From NCBI RefSeq assembly GCF_001949145.1, contig NW_019091371.1, forward strand, positions 2,011,469 to 2,075,468: DNA of 64,000 nucleotides, read 5' to 3'. Positions within the stretch are counted from its first letter, which is position 1. Each line of letters opens with the position of its first letter. The translations under genes were made by a program, and so were the position numbers. Under the pieces are notes generated by a model. That model was not told the DNA's origin, ran no database searches, and worked only from the letters and a program-made list of their open reading frames with translations. Below, one piece after another: positions 24,834 to 36,900 of the stretch. This stretch comes from Acanthaster planci. Lineage: Eukaryota; Echinodermata; Asteroidea; Valvatida; Acanthasteridae.

Positions 24834-24938
24834 CTGCTGTTTTCTCCATCCACTGTTCTTGCTCCTCATCACTGTCAGAGTGGCTATCACTTGGACCCTC
24901 ACTGGAACTTGAGTCTTGAGCCCGCTTCTTGAGAAGAA
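24834..24938 (-). CDS. Acidic Ser-rich exon, probably of the same unidentified gene
   Basis: Flanked by a good acceptor (ATCTCCTTTTAG) and donor (ACAGCAG, then GTAGAC). The exon reads LLKKRAQDSSSSEG, then PSDSHSDSDEEQEQWMEK, then TA, with two bases before and one after belonging to split codons. Strings of Ser-Asp/Glu suggest casein kinase 2 sites in a disordered nuclear-type linker. I join it to the 22363 and 26466 exons only because of strand and closeness. Phases show that at least one exon is missing on each side. Confidence 0.55.
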
Positions 24939-26465
24939 CTAAAAGGAGATAAAATACAGATGTCATCACTGACTCTAGGTGTTAACTTAAGCAGTGAAAA
25001 CAGAGTGGTGACTTCATCAGAAAAATTGAAAAAATGAACACAAAATGTAAGCAGTATCTTTCCTTGGTGGAAAGCTGCATTGAATTGTCGAATTTGTTGG
25101 ACAAAGGAAGTCACGGTACAAAGGTTTTGTATAGATTTGTTCATTTTGTTTCTGATATCTACATGATCTAGGGCCTTTTTAAGCACAGTCTTTGGACAAA
25201 GTACATGTACATGTACTTACATGTACCTTCGTTGTCTCTGGTACGGCTAACATCAGAGTATCTTCATAATTTTCTGCGAGGCCAAACTTGTACATTTGTA
25301 ATGAGTTTACACAACTTCTCAAATGTTTACGCACGGTTTTTGGTGATTTTTTTTAAGTGCGCCACATAAGGGAACACTAACAGTCAAGATCCAATGGCAC
25401 GATTACCTGATATCCTCAATGTTAGTCGAGCTGAAGGCCTACATTGTACATGTATGGAAAGAAATCCATTACTGATGGCACTAATACTTCCCTACAGTGA
25501 CTTATAACACTATTAGTATGCATACATGTAGGCACTACCAGCCATATCAAAGTAACAAAAAAGTGTCCTAAAAAGTCAAAATTTAGCAGTTGAAATGTTG
25601 CTGATATTCACCTCGAAAACACTTGAACATTTCAGACCAGTGTCGTAAGGTTTCTTCCCCCACGGTCCATTTGTCCAAAGGGTGTCAGGCCACATCCATA
25701 TTACATTTATTTTATTTATTTATCTGATCGTCTGACGGCGCATTTAGCGCCAATTAGAAGATTATAATGAGTGAAGAAGACAATGAAGAGATGTTCAGCT
25801 TTAGAGGGGAGAAGAAAAGCCTGGGGAAGTTTATATCATCATACATCATGGAATTCTTCTAAAAGAATGTAGGTCAATCCAACTTGCACAGATGAAGCAC
25901 CCCCTCATTGGTCGAAAAGAGCCATGTCATGTTGGTGGGGAGAGTTCATTTACTGGTAGTGACTCAACCATGATGCGTGTACTTCATAGTCTCCTGCGGT
26001 GCAGTTCCCACCAAAGGAGCCTCCGTTAAAATTGCGCCATGGTCCCACCCAGGTCTCATACATGTACAACCCTAACTGAAGAGACCGGAAGTGCCATCCA
26101 ATCTGGGCTAGGTGACAGGCCCAGGCTGAGAATAAGAACATGATTGATGGAGAAAAGATATTCGCCATGTTTAGGAGGTTTACCCCAAGAACTGTGGGTT
26201 ATGCCTACAGGATGTTCTAAAGTCACTAAATCTGTGGGAGTTGCGGCCATGTTTGTTTATACGGGGTTGCAAATGCTATTTTTTTTAAAATCTAGCCTTT
26301 GAGGTATCATGACCGGTGATGCAAATTTTTCAATCAAATTTTCATGTGAGAGCAACCTTAGGGTACCTTCGTGCATATATGCTCTTGAAAACTGTGTAAT
26401 TAATGCCGGTTTTTAGACTTAAAGACCAATCTAGCCTATTTTGAAAACTTGGAGGGTTTACTCAC

Positions 26466-26633
26466 GTATCTCCTGTTTTCCTCCCAACAATCACATTGTA
26501 CTGAACATCCGGTGTGTGCATCACACACTCAGTACACATGCGCGGGCCAATGGCTAATTTAGCAAGGTCAGTTTGTCCATACAATGTATATCCATGAAGG
26601 GGTAAAATCTTGTTATTATCAAATGAGTGGCCC
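26466..26633 (-). CDS. CXXC-containing internal exon of unidentified gene
   Basis: Fully open over 168 nt between an acceptor (GTAGCTCAG) and a donor (AC, then GTGAGT). The 55 whole codons include GHSFDNNKILPLHGYTLYGQ, AIGPRMCTECVMHTPDVQYN and VIVGRKTGD. The CTEC pair is one CXXC motif; with the CENC pair of the terminal exon it could complete a four-cysteine zinc site. I do not recognise the family and assign no function. A split codon at each end (one base in, two out) shows that there are exons on both sides that I could not identify. Confidence 0.6.
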
Positions 26634-28009
26634 CTGAGCTACATGTACGTGACTGGAATGATACCATCAGGCCCATTGCTATGCTAGCTGTGACAGGTTA
26701 AACACTACCACCTCCAAAAATAGTCGAATTGACACACGTAGCTCAGCTACATGTATATTGGTCCTTTGCTGTCGCAGCATGTGCAGTGTGATGATGCACA
26801 CAAAATGTACGGTACGGTGCGATCGTTGGGAAGAAAACAGAAGAATGATGAGAAAACCCTCTGTGATTTTTGGTGTAAATCCTCCTTTAGCCTGGGTACC
26901 TCAAACTTAATGGTTGCTCTCATTCTAAAGGGAAAATTTGTTTGAAAAAAGTGGAATTTGAGTCACTTATCCACTCCCAGATCTGAAGGTCTGACACCTG
27001 CCCTGCTCGGTGCACATTGGACCTAGCACAGACACATGACAGACTCGATGACTTCTGGCAGAGAGAAACGTGTCCCACTACATATCGGTACTTCAACTCA
27101 TTGAACTGTGAACTACTAAGTCAATCCTGGAAACTTTCAAAATTCCACAAACAAAATGTATTTGCATGATTCCATGCAAACCCAATTGTTGTACATGTAC
27201 CAAGCAGCGTTCCAAACCTTGCTGTGACCTGTTTTCCCATTTTGTGCATGCTGCAGCACCACGGACATATTAACACATAGACCACCAGTCTTGTGCAGTA
27301 AAATAAAGTTAAAAATCAGAAAAATCCAAAAATTTAAATATGCACAGCATGCCAAAGTGAAGTTGGGCTTGTCGGGCTTATCATAACATGGGATGGCCTG
27401 CATGATGTAGTATGGGGGAGCACATCAGACCCAACGACTTGAGGGATAAACGATTTCCAAGATCTGTGGAAAATCTTAGTTGGCATACAGGCCTACTAAA
27501 GTTACTGATGTCATTTTCCATGATCCATGGTTGATCCTATAGTCCTACACATAGGATTAGTCTCAACATGGCCTTTTCCTTTCTCCATGATCCACGGTAG
27601 GGCCTACTTGTACATGTACTGTACGTCTCATCACTCTGAGCTAGCTGAAGAACTAGGCCTATGCATTTTATTCCTGTAAACCGTGGAATAATAAAAGCAA
27701 AATCCATTGTACTTACTCCATCAATGTCATCACGTAGGTGCATCAGCAATTCTTCGAAGACTAATTTCTTGATGATACACGGAGTCGCGAAAATAAATTA
27801 TTAAACGGATTAAACTTTAATTTAAAGCGACCACCGTACGCGCTCTGATTTCTATTGCGCCCTCTCGTGACTTCATTCCACCAATCGACGGCTCGTATGT
27901 ACCGTCTGGGGAATCCCCTACAAATAATGACAAACCGTTTAACCTTTTCCTTACTTAACTCACACTTACCTTACATACCTAGTGTGGACGTGAGTTTTTT
28001 TTAAATTTA
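26634..28009. other. Noncoding flank with a dispersed repeat copy
   Basis: No exon is supported here. The segment 27545-27745 is a repeat copy (listed separately). The 5' end of the CXXC gene presumably lies here or beyond. Confidence 0.4.
27545..27745 (-). repeat. Dispersed repeat, copy 2
   Basis: Inverse-oriented relative of 12700-12905, sharing TTTTGCTTTTATTATTCCAC, TTTACAGGAAT, GGCCTA and GGAGAAAGGAAAAG. Confidence 0.6.
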
Positions 28010-28800
28010 GATGGGCATCACTCAATGACCTTCAAAATATCTTGGAATTCATTCAAAAAGTAGATCTGAGTAATTTACAGAAAAGTCAATTTTTGGCCCA
28101 AATTAAATGTTTTTGCATTTTTTTTCAAAATATAAAATTTCTATTTTCATTAAAATTTCGATGAACATCACTCAATGACCTTCATAATATCTTTCAATTC
28201 ATTCAAAAAGTAGTTCTGAGTGATTTCCAGAAAAGTCAAATTTTGTTCCAAATTTGATCATTCTGCCAAAACCCTTGCATTTGTTTTACTTGAAATTTCT
28301 GTTTTCAATCACTGAATGACCATTACAATATGTTTTGACAATTTGACCATTTTCCCAGGCTAACCCCTTGCATTTTTTTTCAAAATATGAAATTTCTGTT
28401 TTCAATTACTCAATGACCATCAGAATATCTTGGATTTCATTCAAAAAGTAGTTCTAATTGATTTACGGTAAAGTCAATTTTTGGTCCAAATTTGATCATT
28501 TTGCCAAGCTAACCCCTTGCATTTTTTTCAAAATATGAAATTTCTGTTTTCAATTACTCAATGACCATCAGAATATCTTGGATTTTATTCAAAAAGTAGT
28601 TCTGATTGATTTACGGTAAAGTCAATTTTTGGTCCAAATTTGATAATTTTTTTTCAAAATGTGCAATTTCTAGCTTCATTAAAATTTAGATCTACATAAC
28701 TCTATGACCTTCATAATATCTTGGATTGCATTCAGAAAGCAGTCTTGAGTATTTGACAGAAAAGTTATTTTTTTTGCCCAAATTTAATGTTTTTGCAAGG
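28010..28800. repeat. Diverged tandem array, about 145-bp units
   Basis: The phrase ATCACTCAATGACC or a variant recurs at about 28017, 28166, 28308, 28405, 28553 and 28695. Each is followed by ATATCTTGGATTTCATTC, AAAAAGTAG and AAAGTCAATTTTTGG type blocks. Spacing is 142-149 bp except for one shortened unit of about 97 bp. The fourth and fifth units are most alike. It behaves like a small satellite or minisatellite, AT-rich and noncoding. Confidence 0.85.
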
Positions 28801-30833
28801 CTAACCCTTCCAATTTATTTTCCAAATTCCATGAAGAAATGAAATTTCTGTTCGAATTAACAACTGCTATGCCAAATTTTATTTTCTTTGGCAATTTGTT
28901 GCTAAAATCCTTCAGGAATGTTCCCAGATGTTTCCGGATTCACAATTTGAACATGAACACATGCAACCTGAACCATGTTTTCCTGGATTTACGTCAGAGC
29001 AAAAGCGCCCTCACTTGTCCAGAAATGCTTTGTCAATTTTTAACGTTTGAAAAAGTGCACCAATAAGTTCACGAAACTCAAACAAGATGTCAAACAGTCT
29101 TCATACATGGAAGAAGAGTACAGAGATACACAAAAAAGTGATTCTAGAAAAATCCATATCCTGGTTCCTTTAATCATTTAGAGCTGTAGTTAACACACTT
29201 TGTTTGTTGTAAAAATTGAAGTTGCCACTACACTCTAGACTTGCTCCTCTAGTGAAAAGTTCGATCTGCCAATTAAACTTATACCAAACAATGAGACTTC
29301 TTTCATATCTGTAATTTAATCAATTATACACGAAGATGAATCGAGATTCTATCACTAGAAGATGACAGGAAAGGCGTGCAAATGGAACACAGTTTCAACG
29401 GGGTTTCAATTGCTTGTCAAGAATGCATTCTCAATGCTGCATATCTGGAGGCGGAATGTATAATTTCCATGTGGAGTCCCGCAAAAAATTATCGTTTCGT
29501 AAACACGGTAATGCCAAATGCCAAATGGAAGCTCCTAACCAACGTTGTGTATGAGAGAGCAGTTGGCAGCTGGCCATTTCGACATAGCAGAGTCAACTTC
29601 AGCACCTCATCGTAAGATAGCCAGAACCACGTTCAGGAATCCGGTTTGGGGGAGCAGAGTGTTGATTTTTATCCTTGGGACCATCTACAGTGCACAAAAT
29701 GACAGAAGTTGCATCGAATCTAATGTTTTACAAACGTTGACTATTACAAGAAATATTTAAGTTTTTCAAAGATTTAGGGGACTTAGAAGTGCAGTTGTAA
29801 AAACGGCGTAAATGATCAGGAATATGCTTCGGAACTCAAGATTTAAAACGACAAACCTTAAATTTCAATGATAGATCTGTTTTTTTTTTCTCATGACTGA
29901 ATCATTGTCCAATGGTTAATGTAGAAAGCTAATTTTCATCGTCATATGACATTTCAATCTATTTTTCTTTCTAATAACAGGACACAGACAGAAGTCCCTG
30001 TTTATACTTCGCATGGACGGTGCCTTTTAATCCAGTCACAAAGTTTGTTTGTTTTTAACATCCTTAGTTTTAATCCCTAAACTAAGTCTTGTGTTCTTAA
30101 AGGACGTGACATCTTAGGCCAAGAAAGTCTTTCGTCTCTGGTCAGCGCGCGTATCGATTTCAAGCATGCACGTCTCAATCCTTTTTCTCTCTGCGAGACC
30201 TACAACAGCGCCCTCTACTGCCACACTGCCTCACCGTAATTTTTTTGCAGCTCGATCTTTTACTATTAAGGGCGATAGATCCCGACGAGATTGATGCTGA
30301 ACAATGACAGCAGACTATAGATAGGAAGTAATTTGCCAGTTTATAATCATAATAATGCTCGTCTAGTCCCATGACTCACCTACGTGTGTATGCAATTATC
30401 TATACAACCCAAGATAAGAGGAAAAGGGGAAAAAAGCCACGTCGTGGTATCGACATCGGTCTGTCCAGAGACAAACTATTCTTGGGGGGGGGGCTTATAG
30501 AGTCTCAAGTGGGTTTTAGATTTACAAAGTCTATGTAGTACTTAAAGGGTTTCATTCCAAAATGAGATTTACACCATTCAAATATTGAGCAATGTTTCCA
30601 CAATTATTGAAAATTTTGGTAAGAACAAAAAGAGCTGACACCGTCTCCCTAAATGTCATTTTTCACTATTTCGACTGGATACTCAATAAGTAAAACCCTA
30701 CAAACTAACTAGAAGCAATCACAAGTAGAGGAAATTCAGGACCAAAATGGCAATTATCTTTGGGGGGGGGGATTCTTCTTTTAAAACCCCCAACTTCAAC
30801 AAAAAGTTGGTCTAGGCCAGCTTGGACATTGTT
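28801..30833. other. 3' flank of the receptor gene, noncoding
   Basis: AT-rich; no exon is supported. ATTAAA-type polyadenylation words on the minus strand occur near 30027 and 30066, too weak to assign the transcript end. Confidence 0.4.
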
Positions 30834-30998
30834 TCATCCGGTGGCGCTGGAGTTCCCCTTGCTGTCCGTGGGAATGGTGCTACACAGTGCTTGCTGGCTG
30901 GGGGGTTCTCCTGGGTTGGGGCGGCTGCTGGCCCCGACCCTGTTACCGGTGAAGTTGACCTGATCCGAGACGGCATTCTTGCGGAACACCGCTATGAT
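30834..30998 (-). CDS. GABA-B-like receptor exon 16 (residues 718-771, tail and stop)
   Basis: The acceptor CTGCAG is followed in phase 0 by IIAVFRKNAVSDQVNFTGN, RVGASSRPNPGEPPSQQA, LCSTIPTDSKGNSSATG and TGA. It continues directly from FIPK of exon 15, as in other family members, then becomes a Ser/Pro/Asn-rich tail. No heptad coiled coil, RSRR or PDZ-ligand motif is seen. Without an internal Met it is invisible to simple ORF scans; the open plus-strand frame over it is a shadow. Confidence 0.85.
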   Translation of the reverse strand: MIAVFRKNAVSDQVNFTGNRVGASSRPNPGEPPSQQALCSTIPTDSKGNSSATG

Positions 30999-33900
30999 CT
31001 GCAGTTCACGAAGAGGAGCATAATACGAGATTTTTCAGACTTCTCTCCTGTTTCTTGATCGTATGGGCTGCAGAAAGGTCACCCTTAGTTTGTATCAGGT
31101 TTGCCCTTGTACTCTACATTCGCCCCATTACATGCAAGTTTTATTTCATTTGCATTTGCACTGACGGCTGGTCATTGTTTACGGCCACCCGCAAAAATCT
31201 GTGGTGTTGAATGGGAGAGGTCAGACACTTGGAGCTAGAGTTACTATAGACCACTCTCATTTTGCCAACAACCTATATGGGCGGCCAAAGTTTGCGGAAA
31301 TATCATCCTTTGATTTGATTTTCAATTACCTCATTTCGTCCAAAATTCAAATTTGTCTCATAGATTTTAAGAAGGGTTGTATTTTAATTTAGTATTTAGT
31401 AGTACGTGTATTATTATCTGGTGTTCTGATAGCGGGGGGGGGGAATTTAACATCCATTGAATTATCTTTTTACTTTTGTACTGACGGCACACTATAGTTT
31501 TCGCAGCCACTTGTAGGAAAAACAGAACTGTGACGTCAAAAGAGCAAAGGAGAATATTGTATTCACGCGGGTTGAATGTTTGTCCCTGGTGCGATGGCAT
31601 GGAAGCCACGGTGCTTGTTCTCTCTGGATGAGACACTTTAATTCAGCGTCTTGTGGGGATATAGAGCATATTTCACTAATCACCGAACTGTTGCAAAACT
31701 GATCTCATGGCCCAGAGTACAGCGTAAATGATCAGAGTAATGTGTGAAGCTGAGTTGGAGGGCACGGGCCTAGATAGGCTCGATAGACCGATTGCGCCGG
31801 CTAAGTCATGTGACCTGTAATGGATATCAAACGTCAGCAAAAAGTGTGCTCCAATAGCAAGGGTTTCATATGTGTCGTTTACAAAAAAAACAAATAAATA
31901 AACGACAATCACTATACCGAAAACCGGCAGTTTTTGATAAAAAAACACTTGTGACACACTTTGATATGGAAGGACGCCATGTTTGTTGATGTGTGACGCC
32001 TGCCATAGGTCACGTGACTTAGCTGGCGTAATCGGTCTATTAAACCTTTATGCATTCGTTGTAACTACATCAAGGTAACAAAGGAAATTACTCCAAGGCG
32101 CAGCTGTGCATAAAGAAGGGCTCCGTTGTTGACTGAGACATCTGGAAGTAAATCGCAGAACACTATGCCTACCTTATTGCTATTACCACTATGAGGACGG
32201 ATATTGTACCTTTATAAAAGTCAAGCTCACCTTTGGTATAAAGAGCATGCACAGACTCATAGTCGTGCAGAGGAGCAGGAAACCAGCCACCAGGGCGTAG
32301 GTCACGCCCATAGAGGATACGTTCAAAATGGACAAGGGTACGACAACCACGCAGCATATAACTGTGTTGTATATGGACAGACCCACGTAGTAACTGTCGT
32401 TCAGGCCTGGAACATTCACATTTCTGTCCGTTGGAAGATAAATGTTTCTTGATGATGATAACGTCATGGAAATGGTTTATACTTTATCGGCCAATCGATA
32501 AAGCCAGCAAGATTACTGGAAGGAGTCTTGTACATTACCAACAGACATTTCGACAATTTAATGTCCGGTAAATGCTTCTATTCGACTAAGATACATGGTG
32601 TCGAGGCCTTTTTTTTCTTGGGGAAAATCAAAAGGGAGGTAAGATTTTATGTTAATTTACACAGACACCCATAGTCATGTTCCTGGAGTCAAATTAACCC
32701 ACTGCAGGTCCGTTAGCCGTAGCTGTCAAGTGACCAAAAACAGAAAGAATTCCTCCCGTTATCGATTATAACTAAAATCAAAATTTTTGTGATTTTTTGT
32801 GTGTGATGATGTTTTGGATATTTCCCTGCATGCCGCATGATTCTGCCATCTTTCCTTCGGTTTTTTTCATCTGTTGCAAACATGGACTTGGACATTGCCA
32901 CTTTTACAAAAACCTTTGCAAAAGGTAAAACGAGAAACATCTGAGGTGGTCGTGGTGGCCTAAACATTTCTAAAGAAAGCCAGAATAAAACAAACGTCAG
33001 GGAAAGACCAGGGGAGGAAATAGAAAATGGGCTTACCTTGTTGACCACGCCAAGAAGGCGCCAAAGACGACGACAAAGGCCTTGTAAATGATCAAGGCCA
33101 TAGTCCATATGGTGTCATAGGTGGAGGTGCATTTGACGTGTAACTCTACGAACTTCCTGTACAAGGCTACGTCCTCGTCCGTCTGCGGGCATAAAACAAG
33201 CACAAGACTTACGGTGATAGTCGCTTATTGTGAAAGCAGGGATGAGTTATCCAGTGACCACTGTAGGTACTACGTAGGGCCTACCGTAACATTAAGGAAC
33301 CAATCAAATATTTGAGTCCTAGTTTGCTCACCAAAATGCCACAAGTGCCAAAATACATATTAGGCTTTTTAACGTTAAATTCAGTGTATTTCTTTGATTT
33401 TTTCGATTTAAGGGAAGCTTAATTCACACGAGCCAGTGCCCCACTTAGCACAGTTTAGCGCTGTGAAATGCAAGACCGCATCGCTGACCAGCCCCTATGA
33501 AATAGGTGCTGGTAACTAGTGCGCTGTAGGATGGACCACTTGCGCACCTCCCTAACGCGTATCGAATGCTTCACCTGGCCATTGGTGATGATTGTAATAG
33601 TCTGTCGAACAAAACTTTGCACCAGAGCCGACAATTTGATAAAACATGCCAAGTTGGAATGAATATAGGTCTAGCCAATGGCAAGTCCCTGTGAACACGC
33701 CGGCGTCCACTGCAGATCATCCGGCCAAGCCAAGGCGCGAGTATTGGTTACGTACGTTGTATGTTACTGCTGGTGTCACTACGTATGACCCGCAGTTCGT
33801 AAATAACTTTAGAAATGAACGGACTTGTGACGGAAAAATCGACAGCCCTGGTGTCAAGACACAAAAAGAAGTGCCAGTGGCCGGCATGCGATCAAACTGT

Positions 33901-36900
33901 GAATAGGCAGAGAAGCCCATTTGATATTGCCGGACAGATTTAGAAACCGCAACTAAGTTATGGCTTACTTACGCAACTACACAAATTCATTAGGACAAAA
34001 AATTCTGCATAATTGTCTTCTGAGCATGATCATTTTGATGTCGCAGCTCGGTTATCGGGAATAACAGCAAGCGGATAAGTCACACCATGCAGGGAGATAT
34101 TACTGCTACATGCTGCTTTTAAGAAATTGGGTTCAAATCATTTTGAGAGATAAATCTTGACAAATCGGACTATCTTTCGTTCATCATACCTGCGGAACGG
34201 CAACCTTTTCCGTCACGACCTGCATTGGGTCGCTGATCTGCCAGGGAATAAGGATAGCCAGATCGACAAGAAGCAGTACACCGATGATAATGAAGAGATG
34301 GTGGTCTTTGATAACCTGCCGGAGTAGGGAGGGAACAAATTTCCAGGATGCAGTAAAGATTCATTATTCGTCCCCGAAGACGATAGTTCATTGAGTCAGA
34401 GTCATTAAAATGTTCTCCTGAGAGGACATTCATCTCCAGGAAGGGAAACTGATTTGAGGCTTCGTGACAGACTAAAACATTGGAGGCTCACAGTGTAAGT
34501 TATCCTTGCTTGATTTGTAATTTCAATCAATTTTGGAAGTGGATGTCGTTGTTTATATAAACAGGTATCATTTGTGTCCAATGCACGAGCAGAAGACCTA
34601 CTTCTTATTCTGGATTTACCACCGGTCCTCGAACTTAAACACTACCCAGTAGGAAACTAGATTGAACGGCCCGATAGTGTTTACATATGTTCCTTCATTT
34701 TCAGCCATAGGTTCTACGTTTTGACTGGCTGTGAGCTGGCATTTTGGCACTTATTCGCTCCATTTGGTATCTTACTTTTCAAGGCCAAAAGAACTACAGC
34801 ATACACAGAGATTGCACGCGTGAGCACCGGCATTGTGTGTAAAACACACAATTGGCCTGCGCTGTGCGCATTCCAAAGCTGAAGAGGGGGTTCAAAACAT
34901 TTCGTGAAGAGATTATTTTGGAAAAGTGGTACTTTCCAACAAATTCCTCTGTCAAAACGCTGTGCTTTATACATGTATTTGCATCAAATCATTCAGTTAA
35001 CGCTTTAAATCAAACAAAATTTGAATGAAAGTTGTTATAACAGAAATACTGAGCACTTTATCTTGTGGCGTAAAGTAAAATGAGCCTCACTTGGTGATCC
35101 ATGGAGCATTGTATTTGCCTTCGCTTCATCTCAGGAAAAGGGAATGCTCAATGGATTACCAGGGGCGTAGTGAAGGCATTTTTTTGGGGGGGGGCTGTGC
35201 CAGAGTCACTCTGCCGACTTGTAACTTGTTCGCCAACCTCGTGTCCTGTAGAATTCACAAAGTGCAGAATATGGAAATCCGTGGTACGCAACATTTCATG
35301 CTTCACAGGAAATGCTGACGGTCAACATATATCGCTTATGTACCAATTTTGGATTCATTTGCCGACCGACGCTTTATGAGGGGGATGGTGTGCCCCCCCC
35401 GCACGTCCCGGGAGGGGAACAAGTTTTACTACACCATTTGAAGCACTCAATATGTAAATGACATTCACCAGTTGGTTTGTGTCGTTTAAGGTATCCGTAC
35501 TGTAATTCACCTTTCGTTTGGTTTTGTTGTGGATGACAATGCTGTACACTCGCCACATCTTGGTGAACATCCCCCCAAATGCAATGGTAAACGCCAAGGC
35601 CAATCCCCAGGATCGAACCTGAAAAAAAAAAATCCAGGTGCCAACACGGAGGTTTGTCACTGTACATCGTGAAGCCAATGTCTCCTGTCTTCCCCATTAC
35701 TTTTTATACAAAAAACCTGCTCTCATTTGGGACTTCACAGTTGTTAGAGTTTCCTTGATGGTCAGTCAATGAGCTATGAATCTGCACAACACCTGCAGAT
35801 CTGCTCTGCACACTCCCTCTGTTCCTTTTCACATTCTCTACTAAATTAACTGCAAATTACCAAAAACCATGGACGAGACACATTTTCAATCCAAGATCTC
35901 TTCAAAAGAGAAGAGGAAGTAAGCTTTCTGTGTCTTAGATATTGTCCTCAGTCTCAGTGGAGGCTTTGTAGAGTCTCAAAGACCGTTGGACAAGTGCATC
36001 CTCTGATAATCACCCCAACATCACACACGCAAGCCTAAAAGCACTGTGCGCTCGCTTTTTTTTTTTTTGGTAGAGCATTTATGTTGATTTTGAAGTGCAT
36101 AAAGCTGACGGTTTTTTTGGTTAAAGGTCTAAGCAATCGTCAAGTCCTTGTGTCGTCGTTACATCTTTTGACAGAAGGTCGTTGTGGCCATCAGCTTAAT
36201 TTGCAGTGGCGTATCCAGCTTTTGGTGTTGGGGGGGGGTTGGCATTTTGCTTAATGTTGTGGAGAAAAAAAAATTAAAAGCCTTACGGTCCCGACATCCT
36301 TGCTTTTATTTGCCGGTGTTGTTTTCTTAAGGATTTGGTGCTAATACTTGATAAATAAGCATACCTATACTTTCTTTCCTACTCATCTTTTCTTTTTCAG
36401 TGGCGTACCCCCGTGGGTACGCCACTGTTAATTTGGAAATCGATGTTAAAAGCTATAATTTCCTTCCATTTCACCGAGGTACTCTTGGGCAATCAATCTA
36501 AATCCAAAATATTTCTTAATGTGTTACTCTAAACATCGAATTGCAACCGCCGCTTGTCAAGGCCAGCTATAGCCTTGAATCGGGTGCAAATATAAAAATC
36601 GGCGGTACGTGTTACTGTTGCAAACTCCTTTCAGACTTCAAAAATAAAGCAAATTCAATGCAGAACAAACGACTCCATCCCTTTAAGAACTGCAATCATG
36701 CCATAGATGAGGCTGAGTTTGCTCATCCCTTATAAAAGCACGATGACACGGGGAGCCCGTAAGCCAAAAGAGGTTAGGGGAGCCCAGCGGGTTAGATATA
36801 ATCCACCTTTGGCCATGCATGGATGGGGTTCGAAGCTTGTTCCCAGAGGAACACAAAAACAAAACGAAACAAAATCTCGAGGCGTGTAGTCCAAAGCTTG

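Noticed and set aside
25612-25684. Candidate minus-strand exon reading KWTVGEETLRHWSEMFKCFR before GTGAAT
   Set aside because: Its donor phase fits the 24834 exon, but there is no AG acceptor between the upstream stop and the coding part, and another frame is open too. Left out until transcripts support it.
25950-26168. 72-codon minus-strand frame with a hydrophobic start
   Set aside because: It overlaps other open frames and has no family match or splice partner. I judged it chance.
27717-27749. Possible first exon (MHLRDDIDG followed by GTAAGT) of the minus-strand CXXC gene
   Set aside because: The donor and the following sequence belong to a dispersed repeat also present at 12700-12905, so the splice site is likely fortuitous.
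30822-31058. 78-codon plus-strand open frame
   Set aside because: Antisense shadow of receptor exon 16, whose splice site, phase and stop complete the receptor.
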